Below are positions 1-6,134 of a DNA stretch of 10,508 bases, piece by piece (within the stretch, counting starts at the first letter, position 1; each line of letters starts with the position of its first letter). Location of the stretch: positions 1-10,508 of the forward strand of contig DDBH01000017.1 in the NCBI GenBank assembly GCA_002333405.1, read 5' to 3'. Source of the DNA: Micrococcales bacterium UBA2037 (GTDB taxonomy: Bacteria > Actinomycetota > Actinomycetes > Actinomycetales > Microbacteriaceae). The position numbers and the translations under genes are program-made. A model generated the notes under the pieces. It saw only the letters and a list, made by a program, of their open reading frames with translations. It did no database searches and was not told the origin of the DNA.

Positions 1-648
1 TATCTGCAGGGACGGTTCTCATTTAACGGCAAGGGTGGACGCTGTGAGACCTGTTCGTGCGACGGAACCATCAAAATTGAGATGAACTTCCTGCCGGATG
101 TCTATGTGCTTTGTGAAGATTGCAAGGGAGCCAGATATAACCGAGAGACCCTGCAGGTGCTCTACAAAGGCAAGTCAATCGGAGATGTGCTGAACATGCC
201 GATTGCCGATGCCGCGAAATTTTTTGCGCCGATTAATTCCATAGCCAGATACCTACAAACCCTGGTGGACGTTGGGCTTGGATACGTCAGGCTGGGTCAA
301 AGTGCTACGACTCTTTCCGGAGGCGAGGCTCAGCGAGTCAAACTTGCAACCGAGCTCCAGCGTCGCTCCACCGGCAGAACGATTTATGTCCTGGATGAAC
401 CGACAACAGGACTGCACTTCGAGGATGTCAACAAGCTTCTGAGTGTTTTGAACAACCTGGTTGACAAGGGAAACACAGCGATTGTTATTGAGCACAACCT
501 GGACGTAATCCGCTCTGCCGACTGGGTGATTGACATGGGTCCAGAGGGTGGTTCTGGAGGTGGCACGGTGGTTGCCGAGGGAACTCCGGAGCAGGTTGCG
601 AAAGTTAGCCAGAGTCACACCGGTAGGTTCCTGGCAGAGATTTTGTAG
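1..648 (+). CDS. uvrA: UvrABC excinuclease ATPase subunit UvrA, C-terminal 215 residues (5' end outside window)
   Basis: UvrA is the damage-recognising ABC-type ATPase of nucleotide excision repair; it loads UvrB on distorted DNA. The frame is open from base 1, so the gene starts upstream. Residues below are counted from base 1. The second zinc module is visible as Cys15-x2-Cys18-x19-Cys38-x2-Cys41. It is followed by the ABC signature LSGGEAQ (105-111), the Walker B segment IYVLDEP (128-134), an H-loop histidine in IEHNLDVI (His165) and the glycine-rich GPEGGSGGG near the C-terminus. This order is the second ATPase domain of UvrA. One oddity is Cys20, which replaces the glycine usually found in the zinc-hairpin tip (CETCSCDG here against the usual C-x-x-C-x-G-D-G). 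The TAG stop lies 2 nt before uvrC, indicating co-transcription. Confidence 0.97.
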   Translation, partial: YLQGRFSFNGKGGRCETCSCDGTIKIEMNFLPDVYVLCEDCKGARYNRETLQVLYKGKSIGDVLNMPIADAAKFFAPINSIARYLQTLVDVGLGYVRLGQSATTLSGGEAQRVKLATELQRRSTGRTIYVLDEPTTGLHFEDVNKLLSVLNNLVDKGNTAIVIEHNLDVIRSADWVIDMGPEGGSGGGTVVAEGTPEQVAKVSQSHTGRFLAEIL

Positions 649-650
649 CG

Positions 651-2498
651 ATGGCAAACGATCTCGCATTCAGGCCCAAGACTTCGGAGATTCCAACCGA
701 GCCTGGCGTCTACCGGTTCTTGGATGCAACCGGTCGAGTGCTGTACGTCGGAAAGGCGAAAAACCTTCGGGCAAGGCTTTCGAACTACTTTGGGCCACTG
801 AAATCGCTGCACGAACGCACCCAACGGATGCTTTTGAGTGCCAGCGATGTGAAATGGACCATTGTTGCCAGTGAATATGAGGCGCTCCAACTCGAATTTA
901 CTTGGATCAAGGAGTTTGAGCCCCCTTTTAACGTACGGTTTCGCGATGATAAGTCCTACCCGTATCTCGCGATTTCAATGAAGGACGAGGCGCCTCGAGC
1001 CTTTGTAACCAGAAATCGGGAGCTTTCCGGAGTTCGCTATTTCGGACCCTACACACAGAGCTGGGCCATCCGAGACACTCTTGATTCGCTGCTGAGGGTT
1101 TACCCGGTGCGAAGCTGCTCGTCGGGGGTTTACCAAAGGGCGAAGCGAACCGGACGCCCATGCCTGCTGGCTGAAATTGGAAAGTGCGCGGCTCCTTGCG
1201 TTGACAGGATTAGCAAGCCCGATCACAAAGCACTTGCCAAGAGACTCGGCGACTTTATCGGCTCTGGCGACCAGGGCCACGTAACAAGGCTTAGAAAGCG
1301 AATGCAGACCGCCAGTGACGAGCAGAACTTCGAGTTAGCAGCAAGACTCCGGGATGATATTGCCGCGCTGGAATCGGTGCTCGAAAAATCAACCGTCGTG
1401 CTTGATCAGAAAGTGGACGCGGACCTGATTGGTCTTGCCAGAGACGAACTTTCAGCGGCAGTTTCTATCTTCATCGTTCGTGGCGGCAGGATCAGAGGAA
1501 CACGTTCACTGGTTGTTGACTTGGAGCTAGACCGGAGTAATGCCGACCTACTGGAATACCTACTCCAAGAGATTTACTCGCCAAATGGCAAGTCTCAGGC
1601 GCCGGAGGTTCCCAAGCAGATTTTGGTGTCTGAACTTCCAAATGACCAAGCAGCTCTAGAGGTTTGGCTGACTGAGCTCAGAGCGAAGCCCACAACCGTA
1701 GCTGCTCCCAAACGAGGAGACAAGGCAGCTTTGCTGTCTACGGCGAGCCAGAATGCAAAGCACGCGCTTACCAATTACAAGCTAAAGCGAGTCTCTGACT
1801 TTAGTGCCCGTGCCGAGGCTCTTTCCGGGCTGCAGAAGGCGCTCGGGCTTGAGAATGCACCGCTACGCATCGAGTGCTACGACATCTCGCACCTATCCGG
1901 TTCGGGCACAGTGGGGTCAATGGTCGTCTTTGAAGATGGCTTGCCCCGTAAGGATCAGTATCGGAAGTTCAACCTTGAAACTGCAGATGACACCGAGTCG
2001 ATATATCAGGTGTTGCTCCGAAGGCTGAAGTACTTGGCGTCCGATGAACCGAGTGAGAAATTCAGCTATCGACCCTCACTGTTGGTCATTGATGGCGGCC
2101 TGCCACAACTGCACGCAGCAGAGCGTGCCTTGACTGACAGCGGCATAGCTGGAATGAGTGTGATCTCGTTGGCTAAGCGCCTCGAAGAGGTTTACGTTTC
2201 GGGCACGAGCTATCAGACGATTTTGCCTCGGACCTCCGAGGAGCTATTCCTATTGCAGCGAATTCGTGACGAAGCTCATCGGTTTGCCATCAGCGCGCAA
2301 CGAGCCACGAGGAGCAAGGGCATAACTTCGGCGCTGCTCGAGATTCCGGGGCTTGGTGAGCAGAAGGCAAGGTTGCTGCTACGAAAGTTTGGATCAATCA
2401 AAAGACTAAAGCTAGCCAGCGAAGCTGAAATTGCCTCGTTGCCAGGTTTCGGAGACACGCTGGCCAAGATTGTGGCCGACCACCTCTCTGATTCTTAA
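651..2498 (+). CDS. uvrC: UvrABC excinuclease endonuclease subunit UvrC
   Basis: UvrC makes the 3' and 5' incisions flanking a lesion once UvrB is loaded. The 615-residue protein is full length for the family. Domains in order: an N-terminal GIY-YIG nuclease (GVY at 19-21, YVG at 32-34, 3' incision); a four-cysteine cluster Cys156, Cys171, Cys179, Cys183 matching the [4Fe-4S] ligands described in E. coli UvrC; a UVR motif for UvrB contact (about 215-245); an RNase H-like nuclease with candidate triad Asp411 (IECYDISH), Asp481 (VIDGG) and His543 (DEAHRFA) for 5' incision; and tandem helix-hairpin-helix motifs at 562-611 (IPGLGEQKA, LPGFGDTLA). The ATG is 2 nt after uvrA with only a weak Shine-Dalgarno, so translation is probably coupled. 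uvrB is not in the window. Confidence 0.98.
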   Translation: MANDLAFRPKTSEIPTEPGVYRFLDATGRVLYVGKAKNLRARLSNYFGPLKSLHERTQRMLLSASDVKWTIVASEYEALQLEFTWIKEFEPPFNVRFRDDKSYPYLAISMKDEAPRAFVTRNRELSGVRYFGPYTQSWAIRDTLDSLLRVYPVRSCSSGVYQRAKRTGRPCLLAEIGKCAAPCVDRISKPDHKALAKRLGDFIGSGDQGHVTRLRKRMQTASDEQNFELAARLRDDIAALESVLEKSTVVLDQKVDADLIGLARDELSAAVSIFIVRGGRIRGTRSLVVDLELDRSNADLLEYLLQEIYSPNGKSQAPEVPKQILVSELPNDQAALEVWLTELRAKPTTVAAPKRGDKAALLSTASQNAKHALTNYKLKRVSDFSARAEALSGLQKALGLENAPLRIECYDISHLSGSGTVGSMVVFEDGLPRKDQYRKFNLETADDTESIYQVLLRRLKYLASDEPSEKFSYRPSLLVIDGGLPQLHAAERALTDSGIAGMSVISLAKRLEEVYVSGTSYQTILPRTSEELFLLQRIRDEAHRFAISAQRATRSKGITSALLEIPGLGEQKARLLLRKFGSIKRLKLASEAEIASLPGFGDTLAKIVADHLSDS

Positions 2499-2504
2499 AA
2501 ACCA

Positions 2505-2518
2505 GTGTCGCGCGACAC
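2505..2518. promoter_or_regulatory. Perfect 14-bp palindrome with inverted GACAC motifs; candidate WhiA operator before rapZ-whiA
   Basis: The sequence GTGTCGCGCGACAC is its own reverse complement and sits in the 61-nt gap between uvrC and rapZ. Its arms are GTGTC and GACAC, so one GACAC is presented on each strand. GACAC is the core motif reported for Streptomyces WhiA, and WhiA is known to autoregulate there. Here whiA is the second gene downstream. No T-run follows, so it does not look like an intrinsic terminator. Another GACAC lies just upstream at 2454-2458 inside uvrC, but single copies of GACAC also occur by chance elsewhere in the window. The palindrome is seen directly; the operator role is inferred. 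Confidence 0.4.
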
Positions 2519-2528
2519 GCCGAAGCGC

Positions 2529-2534
2529 TAACCT
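2529..2534 (+). promoter_or_regulatory. Possible -10 element (TAACCT) for rapZ-whiA
   Basis: TAACCT fits the actinobacterial -10 pattern TAnnnT and lies 31 nt upstream of the rapZ ATG. A -35 about 17 nt further upstream would fall on the palindrome at 2505-2518 (TGTCGC), which is a poor match to TTGACA. A repressor or activator bound at the palindrome would then touch RNA polymerase directly. Support comes from position and hexamer only. Confidence 0.25.
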
Positions 2535-2559
2535 AGTTTTCAAGCTGAACGGCGGGGAC

Positions 2560-3435
2560 ATGGAATCAGGAAAGCGACCAGAACTACTGGTGGTTACAGG
2601 CATGTCTGGCGCGGGTAGGTCAACCGTTGGCAATGCCCTCGAGGACCAAGGTTGGTATGTGATTGACAACCTTCCTCCGCAGCTACTGCTACCAATTAGT
2701 GACCTCTTCGCAATGGGCGAAGAAACGCTTGCTCGAGTTGCAGTGATCATCGACGTTCGCGGCGGTGAGTTCTTCACCGAACTGCAGGACTACATTCAAA
2801 AACTGCGCGCGAGTGAGATTGCGGTGCGGGTGCTGTTTCTCGAAGCCAATGATGCCGCTCTGGTGAAACGCTTTGAATCGGTGAGAAGACCTCACCCGCT
2901 GCAAGGCGATGGTCGAGTGATGGACGGTATTGTTGCCGAGCGCAACCTGCTACTGAGTCTCAGGGAAAGCGCCGACATCGTCTTTGACACCTCGGATTCG
3001 AATGTTCACCAACTGACCAACCGAGTTGCCGAGGCCTTCGCGGGGCAGTCGAAAACGTTCAAGGTGAACGTGATGAGCTTTGGCTTTAAGTACGGTTTGC
3101 CGGCCGATGCCGACATGGTGGCCGATGCAAGGTTTATAGCCAACCCACACTGGCAAGAAAACCTCAGGGCGAAATCCGGTAATGACAAACAGGTTTCAGA
3201 ATACGTTTTGGACCAGCCTGGCGTCAAAGAATTTGAAGAAAACTACCTCAAGGTCCTTCAGACTGTTTTGGCGGGGTATCGACGAGAGAATAAGCGATTT
3301 GCGACCATCGCAATTGGCTGCACCGGTGGAAAGCACCGCTCGGTTGCACTCGCCAACGAAATTGGGGCTAGGTTAGCTCTGGATCCGAAAATTACCGTCG
3401 CAATTTCACACCGTGATTTAGGTAGAGAGGAATGA
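2560..3435 (+). CDS. rapZ: RapZ family nucleotide-binding protein (RNase adapter RapZ / YvcJ)
   Basis: This is a P-loop protein of the RapZ/YvcJ family. In E. coli, RapZ binds small RNAs and controls GlmS via RNase E; in actinobacteria the role is less defined, although nucleotide binding is conserved. The 291-residue protein has a Walker A at 14-22 (GMSGAGRST), VIDNLPP at 34-40, and C-terminal family motifs SFGFKYGLP (173-181), RFIANPHW (191-198) and GCTGGKHRSV (253-262). It ends shortly after, without the lysine-rich tail used for RNA binding in E. coli. The reading frame is open upstream to an ATG at 2431, but that lies inside uvrC. The family start and the first start codon after the uvrC stop both point to 2560. 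Its G-rich ribosome site (GGCGGGGA, 2551-2558) is unusually close, 1 nt before ATG. It overlaps whiA. Confidence 0.95.
   Translation: MESGKRPELLVVTGMSGAGRSTVGNALEDQGWYVIDNLPPQLLLPISDLFAMGEETLARVAVIIDVRGGEFFTELQDYIQKLRASEIAVRVLFLEANDAALVKRFESVRRPHPLQGDGRVMDGIVAERNLLLSLRESADIVFDTSDSNVHQLTNRVAEAFAGQSKTFKVNVMSFGFKYGLPADADMVADARFIANPHWQENLRAKSGNDKQVSEYVLDQPGVKEFEENYLKVLQTVLAGYRRENKRFATIAIGCTGGKHRSVALANEIGARLALDPKITVAISHRDLGREE
3424..3431 (+). promoter_or_regulatory. Shine-Dalgarno deciding the whiA start
   Basis: AGAGAGGA lies directly before two adjacent in-frame ATG codons (3432 and 3435). GAGG (3427-3430) is only 1 nt from the first ATG and 4 nt from the second. This favours the second, which also gives the usual family N-terminus MALT. 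Confidence 0.55.
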
Positions 3436-4406
3436 TGGCACTGACGCAACAGATCAAAGAAGAGTTGGCACGGGTTCCGGTGCGAACCGGGCTTGAGCGA
3501 GCCGCTGAATTGGCAACTGTTCTAAGGTTCTGCGGCGGACTCCACTTGATTTCTGGTCGTATCGCCATTGAAGTAGAGCTTGACTCGGCCACCCTTGCCA
3601 AGCGCCTAACCAAATCAATCTCAGAGCTTTATGGCATCCAGTCAGAGCTTTCAGTGGTTCAGGCTGGTGGGCTTCGCAAAAACAGTGGCTATCAAATCAG
3701 GGTTTTGCGCGACGGCGAATTGCTAGCTCGTCAAACTGGCCTAATTGACAATCGCGGAAGGCCGGTTCGCGGGCTTCCGGCAACCTTGATTAGCTCAACA
3801 CTGGATGAAGCTAAGGCAGTTTGGCGCGGAGCATTCCTTGCCCATGGCAGCTTGACCGACCCAGGTCGATCCACCTCGCTAGAAGTAACAGCCCCAGGAA
3901 ACGAATCGGCGATGGCTTTGGTTGGCGTGGCAAGAAGACTTGGGGTGGCCGCCAAGGCAAGAGAAGTCCGAAATGTGTATCGGGTGGTTGTCAGAGACGG
4001 CGAAGCCATAACCGAACTCCTAAAGCAAATGGGCTGCGTAGAGCAGGTCGAGAAGTGGGAAGAGCTTCGTAATCGCAGGGAAATCAGGGGAGTGGCTAAC
4101 CGGCTTGCGAACTTCGACGATGCGAACCTTAGAAGGAGCGCCCAAGCAGCCGTAGCTGCTGGAGCCAGAGTGCAGCGTGCTCTTGAAATACTCGGGGACG
4201 AAGCCCCCGACCACCTAAAGTATGCCGGTGAGTTGAGGCTCAATCATAAGGACGCTTCACTGGATGAACTGGGCAGGCTAGCCAACCCACCAATGACTAA
4301 GGACGCCGTTGCTGGACGGATCCGGAGACTGCTGGCTACCGCAGATAAGCGCGCAAGTGAGCTAGGAATTCCTGACACCGAATCGGTAATCTCCGATCTT
4401 CTCTAG
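3435..4406 (+). CDS. whiA: DNA-binding protein WhiA (sporulation/cell-division regulator family)
   Basis: WhiA couples a LAGLIDADG homing-endonuclease-like fold without nuclease activity to a C-terminal helix-turn-helix. In Streptomyces it acts with WhiB to switch on cell-division genes; in other Gram-positives it affects division and chromosome segregation. The 323-residue protein matches the family along its whole length: RFCGGLHL (31-38), ARQTGLIDNRGRP (98-110), the degenerate LAGLIDADG segment GAFLAHGSLTDPG (132-144), ANRLANFDDANLRRS (221-235), and an HTH around 275-305 with LANPPMTKDAVAGR (282-295). An ATG at 3432 overlaps the rapZ TGA as ATGA; the ATG at 3435 is in the same frame with better ribosome-site spacing. 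Tight overlap with rapZ implies one transcript. This likely non-sporulating lineage presumably uses it for division control (inference). Confidence 0.96.
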   Translation: MALTQQIKEELARVPVRTGLERAAELATVLRFCGGLHLISGRIAIEVELDSATLAKRLTKSISELYGIQSELSVVQAGGLRKNSGYQIRVLRDGELLARQTGLIDNRGRPVRGLPATLISSTLDEAKAVWRGAFLAHGSLTDPGRSTSLEVTAPGNESAMALVGVARRLGVAAKAREVRNVYRVVVRDGEAITELLKQMGCVEQVEKWEELRNRREIRGVANRLANFDDANLRRSAQAAVAAGARVQRALEILGDEAPDHLKYAGELRLNHKDASLDELGRLANPPMTKDAVAGRIRRLLATADKRASELGIPDTESVISDLL

Positions 4407-4442
4407 GAATAATTCAAAGTTTTTTAGGCTTCACAAACAATA

Positions 4443-4450
4443 GAAAGGGA
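4443..4450 (+). promoter_or_regulatory. Ribosome binding site of sodA
   Basis: GAAAGGGA lies just before the sodA ATG at 4454 and is the strongest purine block in the 47-nt whiA-sodA gap. The rest of the gap (4407-4442) is AT-rich and contains the short inverted repeat GAATAATTC and a run of six T (4420-4425). No convincing -35/-10 pair or terminator hairpin was found, so whether sodA has its own promoter is open. Confidence 0.5.
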
Positions 4451-4453
4451 ACC

Positions 4454-5071
4454 ATGACCTACACACTTCCAGACCTGAACTACGACTACGCAGCGCTCGA
4501 GCCACACATTTCTGCTCGCATCATGGAGCTGCATCACTCCAAGCACCACCAGGCTTATGTAACCGGCGCGAACGTCGCTTTGGCGGCCATGGAAGAGGCA
4601 CGAGCCACCGATAATTTCGGGAACCTGCCTAAGCTTCAAAAGGATTTGGCATTCAACCTTGGTGGACATGTCAATCACAGCATTTTCTGGAAAAACCTCT
4701 CGGCAGAGGGCGGCGAGGCATCAGGAGAGTTGTTGGCGGCGATTGCCGAGTACTTCGGCTCCTACGAGGCATTCACTAAGCACTTCACCGCTGCTGCAAT
4801 GGGAATCCAGGGTTCAGGTTGGGCTTATCTTGCTTGGGACAGCCTGGGTAACCGCCTAGTTATTGGGCAGCTTTATGACCAGCAGGGCAACCTGGCGATG
4901 GGAAACATCCCGCTATTGATGCTGGACATGTGGGAGCACGCTTTTTACCTTGACTATCAGAACGTCAAGGCCGACTACGTAAAAGCCTTCTGGAACATCA
5001 TCAATTGGGACGATGTTGCGAAACGCTTCGAGTCAGTAAAAGCTAACAGCCGCTCACTACTGCTAGGCTAA
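4454..5071 (+). CDS. sodA: Superoxide dismutase, Fe/Mn family, probably manganese type
   Basis: The enzyme dismutates superoxide to oxygen and hydrogen peroxide; with no signal peptide it should be cytoplasmic. The 205-residue length is normal. Metal ligands by family alignment are His27 (MELHHSKHH), His75 (GGHVNHSIFW), Asp158 and His162 (LDMWEHAFYLDY). Manganese preference is suggested by the GGHxNHSxFW form and by Gln143 in YDQQGN. This is the position where mycobacterial iron enzymes carry His (YDHQ) and manganese enzymes carry Gln. Metal choice cannot be proved from sequence, and cambialistic use is possible. The gene lies between whiA and gap with 47- and 61-nt gaps, so it may be its own unit or part of a longer transcript. 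Confidence 0.96.
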   Translation: MTYTLPDLNYDYAALEPHISARIMELHHSKHHQAYVTGANVALAAMEEARATDNFGNLPKLQKDLAFNLGGHVNHSIFWKNLSAEGGEASGELLAAIAEYFGSYEAFTKHFTAAAMGIQGSGWAYLAWDSLGNRLVIGQLYDQQGNLAMGNIPLLMLDMWEHAFYLDYQNVKADYVKAFWNIINWDDVAKRFESVKANSRSLLLG

Positions 5072-5097
5072 CGGGGTCCGCCCAAAGGCGCTCGGGC

Positions 5098-5107
5098 AAT
5101 AATTATT
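5098..5107. promoter_or_regulatory. AT-only palindrome AATAATTATT upstream of gap; possible -10 region
   Basis: A perfect 10-bp palindrome of A and T lies 25 nt before the gap GTG. AATAAT (5098-5103) could act as a -10 hexamer, which would place transcription start near 5110 with a leader of about 23 nt. No TTGACA-like -35 is visible at the right spacing, so it may instead be a regulator site or simple AT richness. The preceding segment 5079-5090 (CGCC-CAAA-GGCG) can form a short 4-bp hairpin without a T tail. Confidence 0.3.
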
Positions 5108-5120
5108 CACTAACAAGTTC

Positions 5121-5125
5121 TGGAG
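5121..5125 (+). promoter_or_regulatory. Shine-Dalgarno supporting the GTG start of gap
   Basis: TGGAG is 7 nt before GTG at 5133. This GTG gives the family N-terminus TRIGINGFGRIGR directly, and no ATG alternative precedes the Rossmann motif. Confidence 0.6.
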
Positions 5126-5132
5126 TAGCCCC

Positions 5133-6134
5133 GTGACTCGTATTGGTATTAATGGTTTTGGAAGAATTGGACGTAATTACTTGCGTGCTGCGCTAGCGCA
5201 GAATTCCGACCTCGAAATTGTTGCAGTAAACGACCTATCTGACCCAGCATCGCTGGCACATCTGTTGAAGTATGACTCTGTTACAGGCAGGCTAGATGCC
5301 GCTGTATCAGTGGACGGTGACAGCATTGTTGTCAACGGCAAGTCAATCAAGGTGCTCGCAGAGCGTGACCCTGCAGACCTAGCCTGGAAAGAGCTCGGCG
5401 TAGACATCGTCGTTGAGTCCACCGGGCGCTTTACCAACGCCTCGGATGCGCGCAAGCACATTGAGGCTGGCGCCAAGAAGGTAATCATCTCTGCTCCTGC
5501 AACCGACGAGGACGCCACCTTTGTTATCGGTGTGAACGAACACCTGTATGACCCAGAGAAGCACCACATCATTTCTAACGCTTCCTGCACCACTAACTGC
5601 CTTGCACCACTGGCAAAGGTGTTCTTGGACAACTGGGGTATCAAAAACGGTCTAATGACCACAATCCACGCCTACACTGCAGACCAGAACCTTCAGGATG
5701 GTCCACATTCTGATCTTCGCCGCGCACGCGCTGCTGCAATCAACATCGTTCCTTCCTCTACTGGAGCTGCCAAGGCAATCGGCCTGGTGCTGCCAGAGCT
5801 AAAGGGCAAGCTAGATGGCTTCGCGCTGCGAGTTCCAGTTCCAACTGGCTCGATCACCGATTTGACACTGGTTTCGGAAAAAGAGGTAACCGTTGAGGAA
5901 ATCAACGCCGCCTACAAGAAGGCTGCAGAGGGTGAACTAAAGGGAATCCTGATGTACACCGAGGATCCAATCGTCTCCAGCGACATCGTTACCGACCCAC
6001 ACAGCTCGATCTTTGACAGTGGGCTGGTTCGAGTTATTGGCAACACCGTCAAGCTTTCCAGCTGGTATGACAACGAGTGGGGCTATTCAAACCGCCTGGT
6101 TGAACTTACCTCGTTAGTTGCCTCCAAGCTCTAA
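5133..6134 (+). CDS. gap: Glyceraldehyde-3-phosphate dehydrogenase, type I, NAD-dependent
   Basis: The enzyme oxidatively phosphorylates glyceraldehyde-3-phosphate to 1,3-bisphosphoglycerate in cytoplasmic glycolysis. The 333-residue length is typical. It shows the Rossmann motif INGFGRIGR (5-13), the acidic residue Asp34 in VNDL that favours NAD over NADP, the active-site segment SNASCTTNC with nucleophile Cys152, and general base His179 in TIHAYT. The C-terminal WYDNEWGYSN (311-320) is also conserved. Translation starts at GTG with a good ribosome site. The gene is first in a gap-pgk-tpiA cluster and its stop shares one base with the pgk start. Its codons look biased toward a narrow set (for example CCA for proline) compared with uvrC, consistent with high expression; this was judged by eye. 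Confidence 0.98.
   Translation: MTRIGINGFGRIGRNYLRAALAQNSDLEIVAVNDLSDPASLAHLLKYDSVTGRLDAAVSVDGDSIVVNGKSIKVLAERDPADLAWKELGVDIVVESTGRFTNASDARKHIEAGAKKVIISAPATDEDATFVIGVNEHLYDPEKHHIISNASCTTNCLAPLAKVFLDNWGIKNGLMTTIHAYTADQNLQDGPHSDLRRARAAAINIVPSSTGAAKAIGLVLPELKGKLDGFALRVPVPTGSITDLTLVSEKEVTVEEINAAYKKAAEGELKGILMYTEDPIVSSDIVTDPHSSIFDSGLVRVIGNTVKLSSWYDNEWGYSNRLVELTSLVASKL

Noticed and set aside
530..874. Overlapping plus-strand frame across the uvrA-uvrC junction
   Set aside because: It lies in a shifted frame over two well-conserved genes, and its product has no recognisable motif.
2431..2559. Upstream ATG extension of rapZ
   Set aside because: The extension overlaps uvrC by 68 nt, adds residues not seen in the family and has no ribosome site.
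3731..4243. Antisense open frame of 170 codons opposite whiA
   Set aside because: The protein is low-complexity Ser/Ala/Arg, has no family resemblance and is the mirror of codon bias in whiA. Similar frames oppose uvrA, gap and pgk.
4421..4435. DtxR/IdeR-like half-site (TTAGGCT) before sodA, and GCTAACCTA before rapZ
   Set aside because: Only one half matches in each case; the opposite arm of the 19-bp consensus is absent.
4407..4442. Terminator between whiA and sodA (T-run at 4420-4425)
   Set aside because: No stable GC-rich hairpin precedes the T-run; GAATAATTC has a 1-nt centre and cannot form a loop.
5188..5201. Perfect 14-bp palindrome CTGCGCTAGCGCAG inside gap
   Set aside because: It lies in coding sequence with ordinary codons for Arg-Ala-Ala-Leu-Ala-Gln. 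About one such palindrome is expected by chance in a window of this size.
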